Positions 35,140-47,913 are shown, counted from the first letter of the stretch. The stretch: 60,000 nt of DNA from Polytrichum commune (GCA_950295325.1 OX485804.1:10108001-10168000), one strand, 5' to 3'. Numbers and translations are program-made. Notes: generated from the letters alone by a model not told the origin.

Positions 35140-37379
35140 GGCCTACAATGACCCTAAGTGTTGAAACAATCAAAAGATATCGTATGTAAAATCTTTCATT
35201 CATGGTGAGGATGTTGAAGAACATGGTTGTCATGTTAATATGTCACATCCACTGACATGGCAACGATATCCAAAATGTCAACTTGATTTTTTTCTTTTGG
35301 GGGGGGGCGTGGGGGGGGGGGATTTAATGGGGATAAAACCTAGGTAAAATCAAGTCAATTGTGTCGTTGATTAATTTTAAAAAGGACAAAAATGATTTGT
35401 CAAATTTAGTCAATTACAAATGATGTTGATGGAAGTAATTTTTTTTCTTCATAAAATGTAGTTCACTTCACGGCATACTAAAAAAATAATTAAAAAACAA
35501 GTATGTGAGTCTAGTCAACTAGAAGAATTAATCATTACCCGTTATAAGTAATGTATGTCAAAAATTATTTTTATTTCAAACAAACATGCATGTCTATTAA
35601 CCTTTAGAAAAATGGACATTTGTAAAGACATTGCACCTACCCAATCAATATTTAAATACCTATTAGACTTGATAAAAGGAATTTAGCTCTTGGAAGGATT
35701 GTACTAACCACAATCTTGCTTGTTCATGTTGTCCATACCCACCCCTTCCCAAGCCTTTTACACAAATTCCTAACAACTAAGGCAACAAACTTTGGGGCTT
35801 TGAATTACAAGGCATGTTTTAGACAATAGAAGATAGATTAAAAAAACTTTAAATGGTATATTACATGCATGATTCAATAAAATGAATGCGTTGTGGTTGA
35901 TCAAAGTTTTAGGGTTTCTTGGAGCCAATAGACCAAACAACCTCTCAAACAATTCAACAACCACATATGCCCTAGCTTCTACAAGGAATCTTGCATGGGA
36001 CTTGAGTTCCTCCAAGGATTCAAATCCCATCTAATATACTCCTACACACATACACACACACATACACACAAAGAGTTAAATACAAACTTTCCACAAACTA
36101 ACCCCCTTCATTGAACATACATGCTATGGGACATAAAAAAACATGTGCATCCCCACAATATGATGTCACCTGTTGCAGAACAAATTATTAGATTATAATT
36201 GACTTGGAAAAATCTAAAACAACTAAACTGATTTTAATAAATTTTGAGGGCCACACTTTCACTACATGTCCCACACCAAAAACACCGGAAAAAATACTGC
36301 AGGTGCCAACCCATATTATATATATTGGAGGTCCATGAAACAATTAATGAGATTTTCTTCAAATCTTGCTCATTGTATACAATGCTATTTTTAAAGACAC
36401 CAAGATCACATTCTAAATCTTAGTCATTTGCCAACTGTAGTGATCATACAAAGACTGTAAACTACATCTTGCTTCAAGAAACACCTTTTAGTTGCTTCCA
36501 ATGATGATATATCCTTCAAAACTTGCTTCTTTCCCACAAACAAACATTCTACCTTTAGTAGAGTTTCTCATTCTCTTTTCTTTAGTAACAAGTTCGCCTT
36601 CTAAGCCATTTGAGAGCAATATGCATTCAAAGATAATCTGCGTTCACCTTCATGAAACACCACCTTGTTGATTTTTGATGCCCCCCCCCCCCCAAACTAC
36701 GTTTGCACTTAGGAGGTTTATGTTCTCTACATTTGCATTCTCAATTGCTCTCATTTAATATCTTATGTGCAACTAGAAGTGGATGAATGAGAACATGTGT
36801 GTGTGGTTAAATATTGAAGTGTGACTAGTGTTGCAATCTATTTTCATGCGTGATGGTGTACACTATGGACCACACTACAAGGATGCCAAGGGTAAGTCAC
36901 ACTCTACATATGCCCACTATATTTACCTCAATCAATGTAATTTTCTAGATATATGGTCAATTGAATGTAATCAACTGTAAGAAAAGATAAAATTTAGAAA
37001 TTGTAGTCGACCACATTTAGCATTGTGCGGTTTTGGGGACCTAGGGATAGACTAAAACCTAACTTAGTTGATAGGCCCCGGGTATGGTTAAAGCTTAGCA
37101 ATACTCGACTTTGTGTGTGGGAGTAGAAGGTATGGGCATAGGTGGGGTTGTAGTTAGGTTTTGACATTTGAGGAGATGGTTGTTTAGTTTCGGGGAGTGC
37201 TATCTTGTGGGTGATGAGCAATAAGCGGTAACTTGTGAGCGGAGAGGAAGGTGAAATATTTGGTAATAGGACCACTAGTATCCTACAACCGTGGAATTTT
37301 GGCCTTGGCACTTATGATTTTTAGGGTTTAGCAATAAGAGGGGAGGGGAGGATAAATAACTTGAAATCCAATGAATACC
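35140..37379. other. Intergenic DNA, one weak minus frame; no gene assigned
   Basis: The minus frame at 35770-36030 opens MGFESLEELKSH and could be another exon of the broken minus-strand gene, but has no recognised domain. CA-rich microsatellite at about 36045-36070; G-run near 35297-35321; C-run near 36681-36692. Confidence 0.35.
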
Positions 37380-39370
37380 AAATACTGGAGCACACCAATA
37401 CATGGAACCCCCCCACTTGTCACAAATACTCACCAAGTATACATCACAATCCCCCTCAATTATATCCATACATAACCACATCAACCAAGAAATAGCCCAC
37501 GGAGAACCCGTCACTCAACAAAACCTCGCACAACATTTCCCCCGCATACCCAAACAACTCCTCCAAGCACTTGCCCAACGCAACCACCAGGTCACTGGTT
37601 ATAAAACTACCCATAATCCCACACACAACCAACCCACCCAACCACAATGCACAAACACATACAACACCAACACCCACATTGTCACATGAAACACAGGGCA
37701 CATTAGCTCTAGTCTACCGGGCATTGTAGAACTCATACATACCCTACACAATAAACCAACATTATTCTTTTACAAGAAACTAAACTAACCAAGAACAAGT
37801 CCACCACATACATAGACAACATGTTCCTAAACTACAAGATACTATACAACAATATGAATATTGAAGGCCCTAGAAGAAACCGCTAATACACTATGAATAA
37901 ACCCTCCCCCCCCCCCCCCCCCCGAGGAGGCATACTAGCCATGATTTAAAAAAAAATCTACACTTCTGAAAACATAACCAAAATCCCCACCCAACCCACA
38001 TCTCACCTTATTTACAAGCCTTCAACAAATCCGACAAATAGCTAACACTATTCCTCATTATGAATCTATATATGTCATCGCACCCACATGACCTAAACCG
38101 CATACCCGACATCATAACCCAACTCAACATCCTAATAAAGCATCACCCTACACACAAAACCATACTCGCAAGAGATTTCAACAGAGACATCTTCCTACAT
38201 GGACATACCCATGAAGGCACACCGCAAACTCCCATTTGCAAAGATAGAGAATGGGCACAACACATGCAAACCCTAACCCTACACCCAATTCGAATAACTG
38301 AAACCCTTTCCTGATAAGGAGGGCACAATTACTCATCCACTAGTCTCATTGATGGTTTCTATACTAACATGCCAAATCACACACACATAACATGCACAAC
38401 CCTACTCCACCAAAATCAAAACTCAGATCACTATCCCGTCAACCTAGACCTAGGTCCCAAAATAGTAGCCCAAAAAGTTGACAAACCCACAATACACACA
38501 CCCCAAGAATTACATACCCCATACTACCAGAAAAGATTCAAAAAATACACGTCTAGTTCCAAGAAGCCACCAACCTTGCCACACAAGCACTCATTTAAAA
38601 ACTACACACTCCACACCTTCACCATATAGAATGGGAAGAAGCCCAAGAAAAATTCCAAGACATAATCAACACACTTAGTACATGCATTGAGGAAACATGC
38701 CTCGACACACAAACCCCACACACTTTCACACAAAGCCCGACAATAAGGTGGTTTCCTCCCATGCACACAACAAAAATTGTAGAAACACCACCTTAAGATT
38801 TACCACAGCTATAGAAAAGCAATGCAAACGACGCACTCCATACCATGCACAAGTTGGCCAAGCCACCAAGACATCCAACAATTATACACTCTAAAAAATA
38901 CGCCCATCCCCCCCCCCCACCCCCGCTAACAACGCAACGGTCAAGTAATTGATTGAAGATCTCGCTATTATAGGCTGTACAACTAAAATAGAAGACCACA
39001 AAATCACCACCAAACAAACCGCCATTAATTGTAAAAAAACCATCACAAAATATAGGCTCCTACTAAACACTAAAAAAAATATATACATAAAAAAAAATTA
39101 AACCATCCATAAAACACACCATTAGATTGCCTCAAAGACACTAATGGCAATATACTCACAAACCCAATAGATATAAAACAAGTAATCCTACAAACACAAC
39201 AAGGCTCCTTTAACAAAAAGAAACCCTCCTATGTGACGACCCCACGGACCACCCCACAACATGCCAATGTGCAGTCTGCAAATACCCATGGCATGCCCAG
39301 GACAAATTCATCATTGAGAAAATAGGCCCCCACAACTCCATAATTCAAGAAAACTTCTCTTGAGAACCAA
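37380..39370 (+). mobile_element. Decayed non-LTR retrotransposon (LINE), endonuclease region
   Basis: In order on the plus strand, across stops and frameshifts: an ALQETK-like FFYKKLN/ETKLTK segment (about 37760), a GGILAMI segment, ILARDFN (GDFN-type motif, about 38165), SLIDGFYT (about 38350) and SDHYPV (about 38430). These are the signature motifs of the apurinic-type endonuclease of LINEs. The strand is strikingly AC-rich. Only the zone before the reverse transcriptase is present; the RT is absent. The 18-C run at 37906-37923 lies inside it. Confidence 0.8.
37906..37923. repeat. Poly-C tract (18 bases)
   Basis: Uninterrupted run of C in the LINE fragment; such runs are also prone to sequencing length error. 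Confidence 0.9.
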
Positions 39371-39443
39371 TATAGTAAATATCCTCAAACCCCACACCAG
39401 AATTGTTTGAAACACTCTTGTTGCGTCCGTGCCGAATGTCACA

Positions 39444-40263
39444 TCACAACCTTTTTTTATCATCCACAATGTGATAACCTCCACGATTTTCACACATGAA
39501 GTTCATTTTCAAATTGGTAAGGCCGGACATCATTCCTGTCACAATATATTTGAAACTCTTTTTGGGAGTAGTTGTGAAGTACACAAGCCATGGCACTTGA
39601 GATTGTTGCAATTTCATCGAGAATATCAACAACTTATCAATATTCTCACATATCTTTGGTAGCATGTATTTCTCCATGGAAATGATATGGTTCAATTTTA
39701 TGGTTATTTGGCTCTCCATGTCATCCAACCTCTTCATTACCTTGGTTTTACTCTCTTATATCTCGTAACACACTCTTCGTCTTCATCGTTGAATTAATTT
39801 TTGCACATCTACATCCATCACATCATCAACATCATCCATCCATTGTTGGTTGTGTAGCCATCAACTCTTCATGTTTCATGTCACAAGGGAGCACATTCTG
39901 TAGTTTTTGCAAGTGTCGGAGATGTTTATATAATATATTATCCCATGTCTTCTTGCCCAACAAGGCTTGTGCATCATCATGACCTCCTTGCAATGGACCG
40001 TCCTCTTTCCAATTGTGCTCAGAAGAAAAATCGTAAGTTGCCAAAATAATAGATTGGAGATCCTCAACCAAAACAACTTGATGTTCTTTGTGAATTTGTG
40101 GAATCAAACATTCCACACATGTGGGACGTAAAATTCCCTCAACAAGTTTCACTCTTTGGCAACCCAAAACAAGATGAGCACAAAGATCATGGATGGGTTT
40201 TATAATATGTGTATGTAGGAACTCCAAGATAACATCTTTGTCGGTCTTTGAAGAATGCACCAT
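39444..40263 (-). pseudogene. Protein-coding-like fragment, minus strand, function unknown
   Basis: Two consecutive minus frames, 39832-40263 and 39444-39737, look coding: amphipathic helices (MKRLDDMESQITIKLNH), then PWLVYFTTT and MNFMCENRGGYHIVDD. The second pair faintly recalls the C-terminal part of some plant NLR/Roco-like proteins, but I cannot support an assignment. Stops separate the two frames, and no start or end is evident. It lies upstream, on the same strand, of the methyltransferase-like fragment, with the LINE between. Confidence 0.35.
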
Positions 40264-40689
40264 GATTTCAATGTCAAAACCGATTTAACCACAACTCTTC
40301 ATGATGACTTCCATCCTGCTCGTGTAGAATGGTATCATATTCTTGACAAGCTTATAGCTATTTTTTCCATTATCTCTTCCAAAAAGATTTTGAAATACGA
40401 CCTACAATGAAGGATAATTTCATTAAAAATTGATTCTCTTTGAGTTGTCAATGCATTACTTTTAAACACAATCATAAACAATGACCCTACTAAATTTCCT
40501 TCCAAAAGATTTCTTTATGATAGTATTTTGTTCACAAGTACAAAGTTGGAAATATGAAAAGAATCTCGTGTAGTCTATATATATATATATATATATGAGA
40601 AGAACCGCAAGACAAAAGATTTTACAACGAAGAATTACACTTATGTTGCTTTCTTGACCACTGTATAGTGTGCAACAAGTAGAAATCCA

Positions 40690-40793
40690 ATGACATGAAT
40701 TATACCAAAAAGGCAAATTGCTACTTATAGCTTCTTCCTTACAAATACATACTAAAATGCAAAACTATCATCTCAAGTATCCCAATGTGCCAC
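40690..40793 (-). repeat. Left half of a family F repeat split by the CACTA element
   Basis: ATCATCTCAAG(T/C)ATCCCAATGTGC matches 16419-16442 of the intact copy; the remaining half resumes at 55587 beyond the CACTA element. Confidence 0.7.
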
Positions 40794-40826
40794 CACTATA
40801 AGAAACCCGTGTTTTTTGTGATGTTT
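40794..40826 (+). repeat. CACTA left terminal inverted repeat
   Basis: 33 bp identical, inverted, to 55554-55586. Confidence 0.97.
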
Positions 40827-41914
40827 ACAAAAAACGTCTACGTCAACATGGACATCTACATTTAAACAGAGAACATCTACAAGAACGACAGAATGAACGG
40901 GACGTTGTAAACAACAACTTAATGTTAGTAGGCAAACGTGGGCATGTTGGCGGCCAGACATGTGGATGTTAGCCACCAAACGTGGGGATTCAGTCGTGAA
41001 ACATTGGGATGTTAGCAGTTTAATGCGTAAATGTTTGGGGTAACTTGAGCGTCGATGGCGACATTATGTAGGACATGGAGAGAGGAGTCCAAGTGCCACG
41101 TCGGCAAGGGCTCCCGGTTTTGACTATGGGGAAGACTTTGAAATTTGGTGCCACCTCAGCTACAACGCTGCCCGGCACCAAAAAAGTGAAGTGCCCGGGC
41201 AGGTTTTCAAAAATCCAAAAAAATATAGTTTTTTAAAATTTTTAAAATTATAAATAATAAATTCCGGGGTTGGTCCGCATTCAATTTCAATACTTGAAAA
41301 ATGTACAATTTTCATATTTTCATGTTCTTAGTGTTATTATAAAAAAATCGAGAATGATATGGAATATTTCAACATGGCAATGACCATGGAATATTTTAGG
41401 CTGACTTGGAATTTGGTTTACACATAGATTTCATCAAATTGTTATTTCAATGTCCTTTTTCTGCGTGGCCAACGATATTCCATGTCAGCAACGCTGACGT
41501 GTCGCACAGTGTCAGGGTCAACGTCACTTGCAACATTGGCCGTGACAGGAACTGCATGCCAATTACATGTCCTAGTAAACGTTGTATCCAATGTCCATAT
41601 GGACGTCTAGGATGTGGTTTTGGGTGTACACTTGAACGTCCGCGGTAGCAATGTTACGTTTTCTGGCCACGCGTGCCAATGTTGCCCATGGAGACATTGG
41701 CAACGCTGTTGGTGATGTGCCTAGTGGCGTGCACGATGGCATTGCCATAAACATGTTGATTTTAGGGTGCAGTTTGAGGGCATGTATTCAACTCTGACAC
41801 AGACAATACTGAGGCATGGTGAACATCTGAACATGCTATCATTATCACGTCCAAACTAGTGGACATACGTTATCATCAGCAAAGTGATTTGTCTCTGCAT
41901 AGAAAACCCTATCG
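40827..41914. promoter_or_regulatory. CACTA left subterminal region
   Basis: Rich in GACATC/GACGTC/AACATC half-sites, with one 18-bp dyad AATGTC-CATATG-GACGTC at 41590-41607. It also contains an AT-rich block at about 41215-41350. Likely binding region for element-encoded proteins, by analogy with En/Spm subterminal repeats. No gene in it. Confidence 0.6.
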
Positions 41915-44900
41915 TTATTCCTCTTCTTGGGTCTCCGTAAGCGTTGTGTTTGTTGCCGTTGTAACGTAGCTGCCCCCAACGGCCGCGGGTCTTCTGAGCG
42001 GTTCCGTTTCTTGTATTGTTGGATGAAGACCACGGAAGTCGTCGTCATTCCCCACAGCAATGACGTTGGAAGCGGGTTGAGGTTGATGTATCGGCAGACG
42101 TCTCCCCCTGACGTCCGTGCGGAGCACAACCTTCCATCCGCGTCTCGTCGGATCATCAGATAGGAATACTTGTTGGCAATGCAGTGGAAATGCGAATGAA
42201 TCGGCGTGCACCCTGCTGTCCATGTGGTTGAAGTTTGCCACCGTGAAGCCGTACTTGTCGCGTTCAATGTTGGAGAAACGCGCGTCACGTGTTGCCTTGA
42301 CCCACTCACACAACAATACCGTCGTGCAGTGATTCCGGTAATCTAGCTCAAGTATCTCTTCGATGAAGCCGACATGCTCTGCGGTTAACTCGATGGGCTT
42401 CCCGTTGCAAATCCCCCAACGGAGCTGCTGCGTGAAGGCTGCCACCACACATGAGTCCCTAGTTACGAGACCGCCTTCCGAACTGCGAACACGCAAGTGC
42501 ATTCCGAAACAATACATTTGTCTGTGCGATGTCGCGTACCGCTCGGGAGGACAGGCGTATTGTATGACGTCTTCGTGTAAACGCTCTCCTGAGCGTTGGG
42601 CGTGTTGCACACGCTCCTTCAACCAATTTGCGAAGGGGGGGATGTCGCTTAGGTCGGGAGGGTATGTCACAGGACGGCCTGGGCGAAGACGTCTTGAACG
42701 TCGCCGAAACGCCTCCCGCTCTTCCCACCTTCGAGCCTTTGCAACAATGTATTCCCTGCGTAGGGGTCCACGTATTTAGTGTCCGCAACATGCATGCTAC
42801 TGGATCTCGTCACATAAATTACTGTCAACGTGTACTGTGCCCTGAAATCGTTGGCTCTCTCTTCTGTTATCCAAGGCGTCTGGTTTGACATCTGTTGTGA
42901 CATGCAATATTTAAGGACTCGTCATTCAGCATGCGCATGATGTCAATGGACACGTCGAGTATGACAATATCATGTGGTTCAGGGCCTCACTCTCGCCACG
43001 GTTCCAGGCACGGCGCATTGTCGATGACAAACGCATGGGCGTACGAACGCACCTCATCGGACAACTTGCACATTGTGTGTTCGTTTCGCCTCAATACCTC
43101 ATCGTTCATGGTTGCATCTTCATTGGGATCCCATACACGGTGCGCTGTTGCCCGATGCCGTTTCATGTATTCCGTGCAGAAGCCAAGAGTGTCCGATTGC
43201 CGATACCCTTCCGCTATGCTCCCTTCCGGGTGTGCGTAAGCCCTAACGTAGTCTTTCAACGTCTTCATGTATCTTTCAATCGGATACATCCACCTGCAGT
43301 GGACAGGTCCACAAATGAACAACTGCTCCACAAGATGTACTGGAAGATGTGCCATAATATTCAAAAACGTCGGTGGAAACTCCTTCTCCATCACACATGT
43401 TGCCATTATGACGTCGCGCATGAGATCCCCCTCGGCGTCTGCTCGGACCTCTTTCTCACAAATTCGTTGAAACACCCGACACATCTTGATGATTGCCATG
43501 CGCACTTCTTCATCAAGGACATTTCGTACAGCCACCGGAAGTATCTGCACACGGCATTTGGATTTTCCATTCAATCATTCAATCATATAGGTGTCATGTG
43601 GGTTGTCTGCTCTAGCATCGAGGATGTCTATGTTCACATGAGAGGTGTTTGTGCCAGCAACTACTCTCAAGAGCGTACATGTACGACGTATGTTAGAATG
43701 GTTTACTTGCTGCATGAGTACATGGTAGTCGTGTGACTTCATGTACTGCAGCTTGCCATCTTGTAGTCGTTTATGAATGGCCCCAACGTAGTTTGTGGGA
43801 GTGCGTATACTTGACACAATGGACACAAACTCGCTCCTCTCCACTGGCTTCAGTATGTAAGGGGCGTGCGGCATGTAATACTGATCACCCTCTCGTCGTG
43901 GAGGCTGCAACCAAATCTCGGGTCGTATGTTCAAGTCCTGCACATCTTGACGACTTCCCGGGCTGTCATTCATGCCGAACAAAGTTTTCAATATGTTTTC
44001 ACATAGATTCTTCTCGCAGTGCATCACATCCAAGACGTGTCGGATCTTCAAATGCTGCAAATTATACATCATGTGCAAGTTACATGTCAGGACAAAAGGC
44101 TAGGTTGCATTGTCTGACCACTGTTGCAACACGCGTTTTTCCCGTTGTTAAAAAAAACATGGCTAAAATTACCAGAGACATTGCAAATGTTAACCTGGAT
44201 GTGCCTTCGACGAACCCCATGTTCAATAGTTATTGTCCCCATGTTTGGAAACTAACATGCCAACGTTTTTTTTACAACATCACGTTCATTTTGATGTTCA
44301 TCTACATTTCATAGTCCAACATGTTGATGTCCACAAAAACGTCTACGGTTTTTGGTGACGTCGCAAAAACAGTGGTATTTTATAATGGTTGATCAACGAT
44401 TGCGGTGTGGGGTGTTCAATACAACACCTGCCAGTACGGAAGTTCAAATAAGGCGCTCAGGCGCTTCACGCCAGTGTTGTGGACAGGGTCGCTCTTCGCT
44501 CCTTTTGTGCCACCTAGATCCAGGTATGACTGTCGCCATGCAGCGTATTTGATCACATCTGATCCTGAAACGCATTGAGGCCTTGTCCTTGTCTCGCGTT
44601 CCCCATTAAAGTGCATGTTCCGTCGATATGGATGGTGTCGAGCTAGATATCTACGTATTCCTCCATACACAATCTTTGAACCTTTGGTGCTTCGGTCTGG
44701 GCGCAAGTCTCCTGTTTTTGCACTGCGACTATTCGTGTCGGGGCCGCAGCAGGGACATCCTTTATATCCCTTGCAACACAGGCCTGAAATGAGCCCGTAC
44801 GCCGGAAAATCGGAGATTGTCCACATCAACATCCCCCTCATGTTGAACTGTCGACATCTTGCGGATTGGGAAAAATCAAGTGTTGGCACACCATGCCACA

Positions 44901-46245
44901 ATTCCTTCAGCTCATCCAACAAGGGCCGTATGTACACATCGATGTTTCTGTCATGCGGTGACCGTTTCCCCGAGATCAGGATGCATAGTGAAATGAAGAA
45001 TTTCTTGGTTACAAACCAAGGCTCCAGATTATATATCAAGATCAACACTGGCCATGTGGACCAGTTTGTGTTGCTCAACTTGAACGGATTGACACCATCC
45101 AATGCCAAAGCTAGCCGCATGTTTCTCTTCTTGTTGCCAAAGTTGTTGAAAGCAACGTCGTTGTCAATGTGCTTCCAGGCGGGACTATCAACGACTGATC
45201 GCATGATGCCGTCTGCGCTGACATGTTTTGTGTAACCAGTCAACATGCCGGCAATCTCCGGTGAACGCCACATACGTTTCAGCCTAGGTATTAGTGGGAA
45301 GTGCCGAATCACTTTGCTCGGGACATTATTTGTGCCTTCCATCCATCGTGACTTTGAACATCTGGGACAAACGTTTAATTCTGCGTGGTCGCCGTCATAG
45401 AGCACACATCCGTCCGGACATGCATGGATGTTGTTGTAGTTCATGCCCAACTTGTGGATTGTCTTCGCCGCTGCGTATTGACTGCGTGGTAGCTTGTTGC
45501 CATCAGGGAGCAGGTCTTCCGACAAGTACCGCAGCAATTCGGATGTAAAGTTGTTGCTGACACCAAAGACGACGCACATGTTCATTATGACGATTGTGGC
45601 GGAGACGACGCTGCACTTTGAACCTGTGTACAAAGGGGTGGTGCATTGCCTGTACAATTCCTCCAATCCCTCCACGGTGTCGGTTTCAAGGGCGTACTCC
45701 CTGTGCAACGCATCACTTCGGTCCAGAGCCTCCATCACCTGCCTGTGGACATCATGGTACGGGTCGAGTGGCGTGTCGACGCTGCCAACTGGATAGGAGC
45801 TCTGGACATTTCCGCCGACATCGGCGTTATCCTGAATGTCTGGATTGGCGTCGACTACATCATCGTCAAATGACATGTCCTCGACCCAGATACCATCCGG
45901 AGGGTATCCATCGGGAGGATCGCCGCCTATGATAGACTTTGTCAAAAACGGATCTCGGCCAACCGAGGTGTGATGCTCTCTGACAACATAGATGGGTTTA
46001 CGCAGGCCTCCGTGACAATTGACACATGGGCATGGGTAGGCCACAATGTTCTGCTCTGTTGCAACTCGAAGCTCTGTCTGCAAGATGAGATCGCCAAGGG
46101 GAATATGTCGTTCTGCACGTCCGTCCTCCGTTATTCGGATGCGAGCACCGCGAGGCCGTGAATCGGCCATCTCCCCTGTATCCACGTAGTTGATTATAAA
46201 AAAGTACTCATACCAGCAGTGCCAAATTGATTCCGCCGTATTCAT
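41915..46245 (-). CDS. TNP2-type CACTA transposase (TNPD-like), four exons, open throughout
   Basis: Catalyses excision and insertion of the element. Exons in transcription order: 44428-46245, 43707-44054, 42991-43544, 41915-42755; all introns are GT/AG and phases match (0, 0, 2), giving 1,186 residues from Met1, or 1,161 from Met26 (46170), which better fits the basic MADSRPRG start. PCPCVNC (71-77) marks the transposase-associated domain. HACPDGC/CPRC (275-296), ALDGVNPF (381-388), WPVLILIYNLEPW, NIDVYIRPLLDELKELW (434-450) and DFPAYG (479-484) are TNP2 core motifs. Exon 2 gives LDVMHCEKN and MKSHDYHVLMQ. Exon 3 gives the DUF4218-type WMYPIERYMK and PEGSIAEGY. Exon 4 gives the DUF4216-type DKYGFTVANFN and QQVFLSDDP. 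A 33-bp-period dyad array lies just upstream of the start. Confidence 0.92.
44119..44389. mobile_element. Possible degenerate CACTA-like insert in transposase intron 1
   Basis: Intron 44055-44427 contains CACTGTTGCAACACGCGTTT at one end and, inverted, a block resembling the element's own terminus (CATTATAAAATACCACTG) at the other, with GATGTCCACAAAAACGTC inside. The match is partial. Confidence 0.35.
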
Positions 46246-46265
46246 GTACTAATTGTATTCATACG

Positions 46266-46383
46266 AATGTCTACAGTGACATCATTGCATTCAGGTACGG
46301 TAGTCTACAGTGACATCTTTGATAGTTATATGAATGTCTACAGAGACATCTGCGATAGCTGTTCGAATGTCCACAGTGACATC
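46266..46383. promoter_or_regulatory. Tandem array of four 18-bp dyads, 33-34-bp period, upstream of the transposase
   Basis: Sites at 46266, 46300, 46333 and 46366 each read (A/G)(A/T)(T/A)GTC-N6-GACATC, with spacers TACAGT, TACAGT, TACAGA and CACAGT. The array begins 20 bp upstream of the transposase Met1. A spacing near three helical turns puts the sites on one face of the DNA, fitting cooperative protein binding. Confidence 0.75.
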
Positions 46384-46389
46384 CATAAG

Positions 46390-47650
46390 TGCATATTTTT
46401 GTAAAATATAAGTTATACCACGTACAATGAGCGTACCAATGAGCGAATCACTTGCACGCTCTCCAAAAGCAGCCAAACTATCTCCGAAAATGTGTATCGT
46501 GGACCTGTGGGCGCATTCCGTGGGCGTAAAGTGGTAGTACTGCCACACTGCACAACAAACAATGAAAAACACCATCCCAACCAAACCTCTATTCTCCTCA
46601 GAATTCTACTATAACCACCACAATATGAATGTTGATGTATTCCAATTGGTATTGATTAGAGATCAAGGCCGAATCCACTCATGAGCTGTGAGTAAACCTG
46701 TTTCAGTGCCCCACTTGTTCCTCAGGTAACACCAGACACGGCCACGTCAAGCAGGTTCAATTCTGAGAACAACCTAGCAAAATATAACGCAAGTAAAATC
46801 CAGAACAGGCAGGTCACACTTGGAAAGAAAACACATGGTATGCACGGTAAAATCGGACCTGTGGCTACCACATTTCAACACATTGAGGTACAAGATTTAA
46901 AGCACTCCTGAGAAATAAGAGTGTGTAGGCCTTATGGAGCCTCAATATGAAACACAAGAAAGCATCACTCTATCGCCATAGGCAACGGTACGCTGAAATA
47001 GGAAGAAGTGCTCCTTCCAACAGTACTAGCACATCTTCAGTGTTTGTGCCACAGCCTGTCACAAATCCAACCATGCTTTAAGACTGATGTCTCATGTCTA
47101 ACTCAATATAAAACAAGAGCAAATAGACCAACCAGATGTGTTTTGGTCTCTAGAATTCCAATTCCTTGTAGTGTCACCAAAATGAAAATGCAGAGAGGTA
47201 CTACCTGATTTAAAGTGACGCATTTTGCTATTCCAACCATATTACGGTAAAAATCTCTGCATTAAAAATTGAAACATTCCACTTGTCAGTTCCACTAAAA
47301 GGATATATGTTTTGTGCTCTTGCAGATAATGGAACCTTTGTAGCCTTGAGCCTTTTGAGCACATTAGGTGATGGCTGACCCAACAATGGCAATTTGACGA
47401 GGTGAAAAATAAATTTCTGGAGTAGGATCTGAAGTACCCATACGGTAGTATGTGGAGGGTCAAAACCTCTTTGCAGTTCTTTCATTTTCTTCTTGGAGAG
47501 TATCTTAAGGTTACAACATCTGCTTCTTGGAGAGTATTTTAAATCGCAACATTTTGCTCAAATTCTTAGTCTAGATAGATGTCCTCAGCAACATGTGTGA
47601 TGACATCCCCGAAGACGTCGTCGCGTTACGCAAACGACGGATAGGCATTT
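46390..47650. other. Central CACTA segment; no gene assigned
   Basis: Neither strand gives a frame with a recognised domain; frames at 46291-46584, 47228-47485 and 47008-47208 conflict or are short. It may include the promoter and 5' UTR of the transposase. Confidence 0.4.
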
Positions 47651-47658
47651 ACCAAAAA

Positions 47659-47913
47659 TCAAGTCGCCCTCACTTTGCACTTGCACATCCACCTTGGAAG
47701 CAACCGACCGTTCTTCCATCGGCACTTGCACTTTAATCGTTGTTTGTGCACGGCGAAATCCAACCCGAACGTGCCGTTCAACTGCAACGGACATGTGCAA
47801 GGTGGTTTAAGGCAACCCCACCTATCACGGCCACAATCTTGACATAAGCAGTCACAGGGCTTCTTGGTCTTGGAACACACGTGCTTCATCTGCAAATCAC
47901 CCCCATTGTCCAT
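47659..47913 (-). CDS. Cysteine-rich small ORF inside the CACTA element
   Basis: Encodes 84 residues with closely spaced cysteines: CSKTKKPCDCLCQDC, GCLKPPCTC, KCKC and MCKC. The pattern suggests metal binding or a captured exon. A likely 3' splice acceptor (TTTGCAG) precedes the second Met at 47889, so translation may begin there or this may be an internal exon. I do not recognise the family. It lies upstream of the transposase on the same strand; no other exon is apparent. Confidence 0.4.
   Translation of the reverse strand: MDNGGDLQMKHVCSKTKKPCDCLCQDCGRDRWGCLKPPCTCPLQLNGTFGLDFAVHKQRLKCKCRWKNGRLLPRWMCKCKVRAT

Noticed and set aside
35297-35321. G-rich run as a G-quadruplex regulatory site
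   Set aside because: A single homopolymer-like run in intergenic DNA without gene context; it may also be a sequencing artefact.
36045-36070. CRISPR-like short repeats
   Set aside because: A CA-rich microsatellite in plant DNA; no spacer structure.
42667-42903. Minus frame as a further transposase exon
   Set aside because: It lies in intron 42756-42990; the donor AGA/GTGAGG and acceptor TACGCAG give a phase-consistent junction that skips it.
42363-44314. Long plus-strand frames (up to 254 codons) at 42363-42779, 42972-43736 and 43733-44314
   Set aside because: They lie antisense to conserved transposase exons and across their introns; they arise from GC-rich coding sequence on the other strand.
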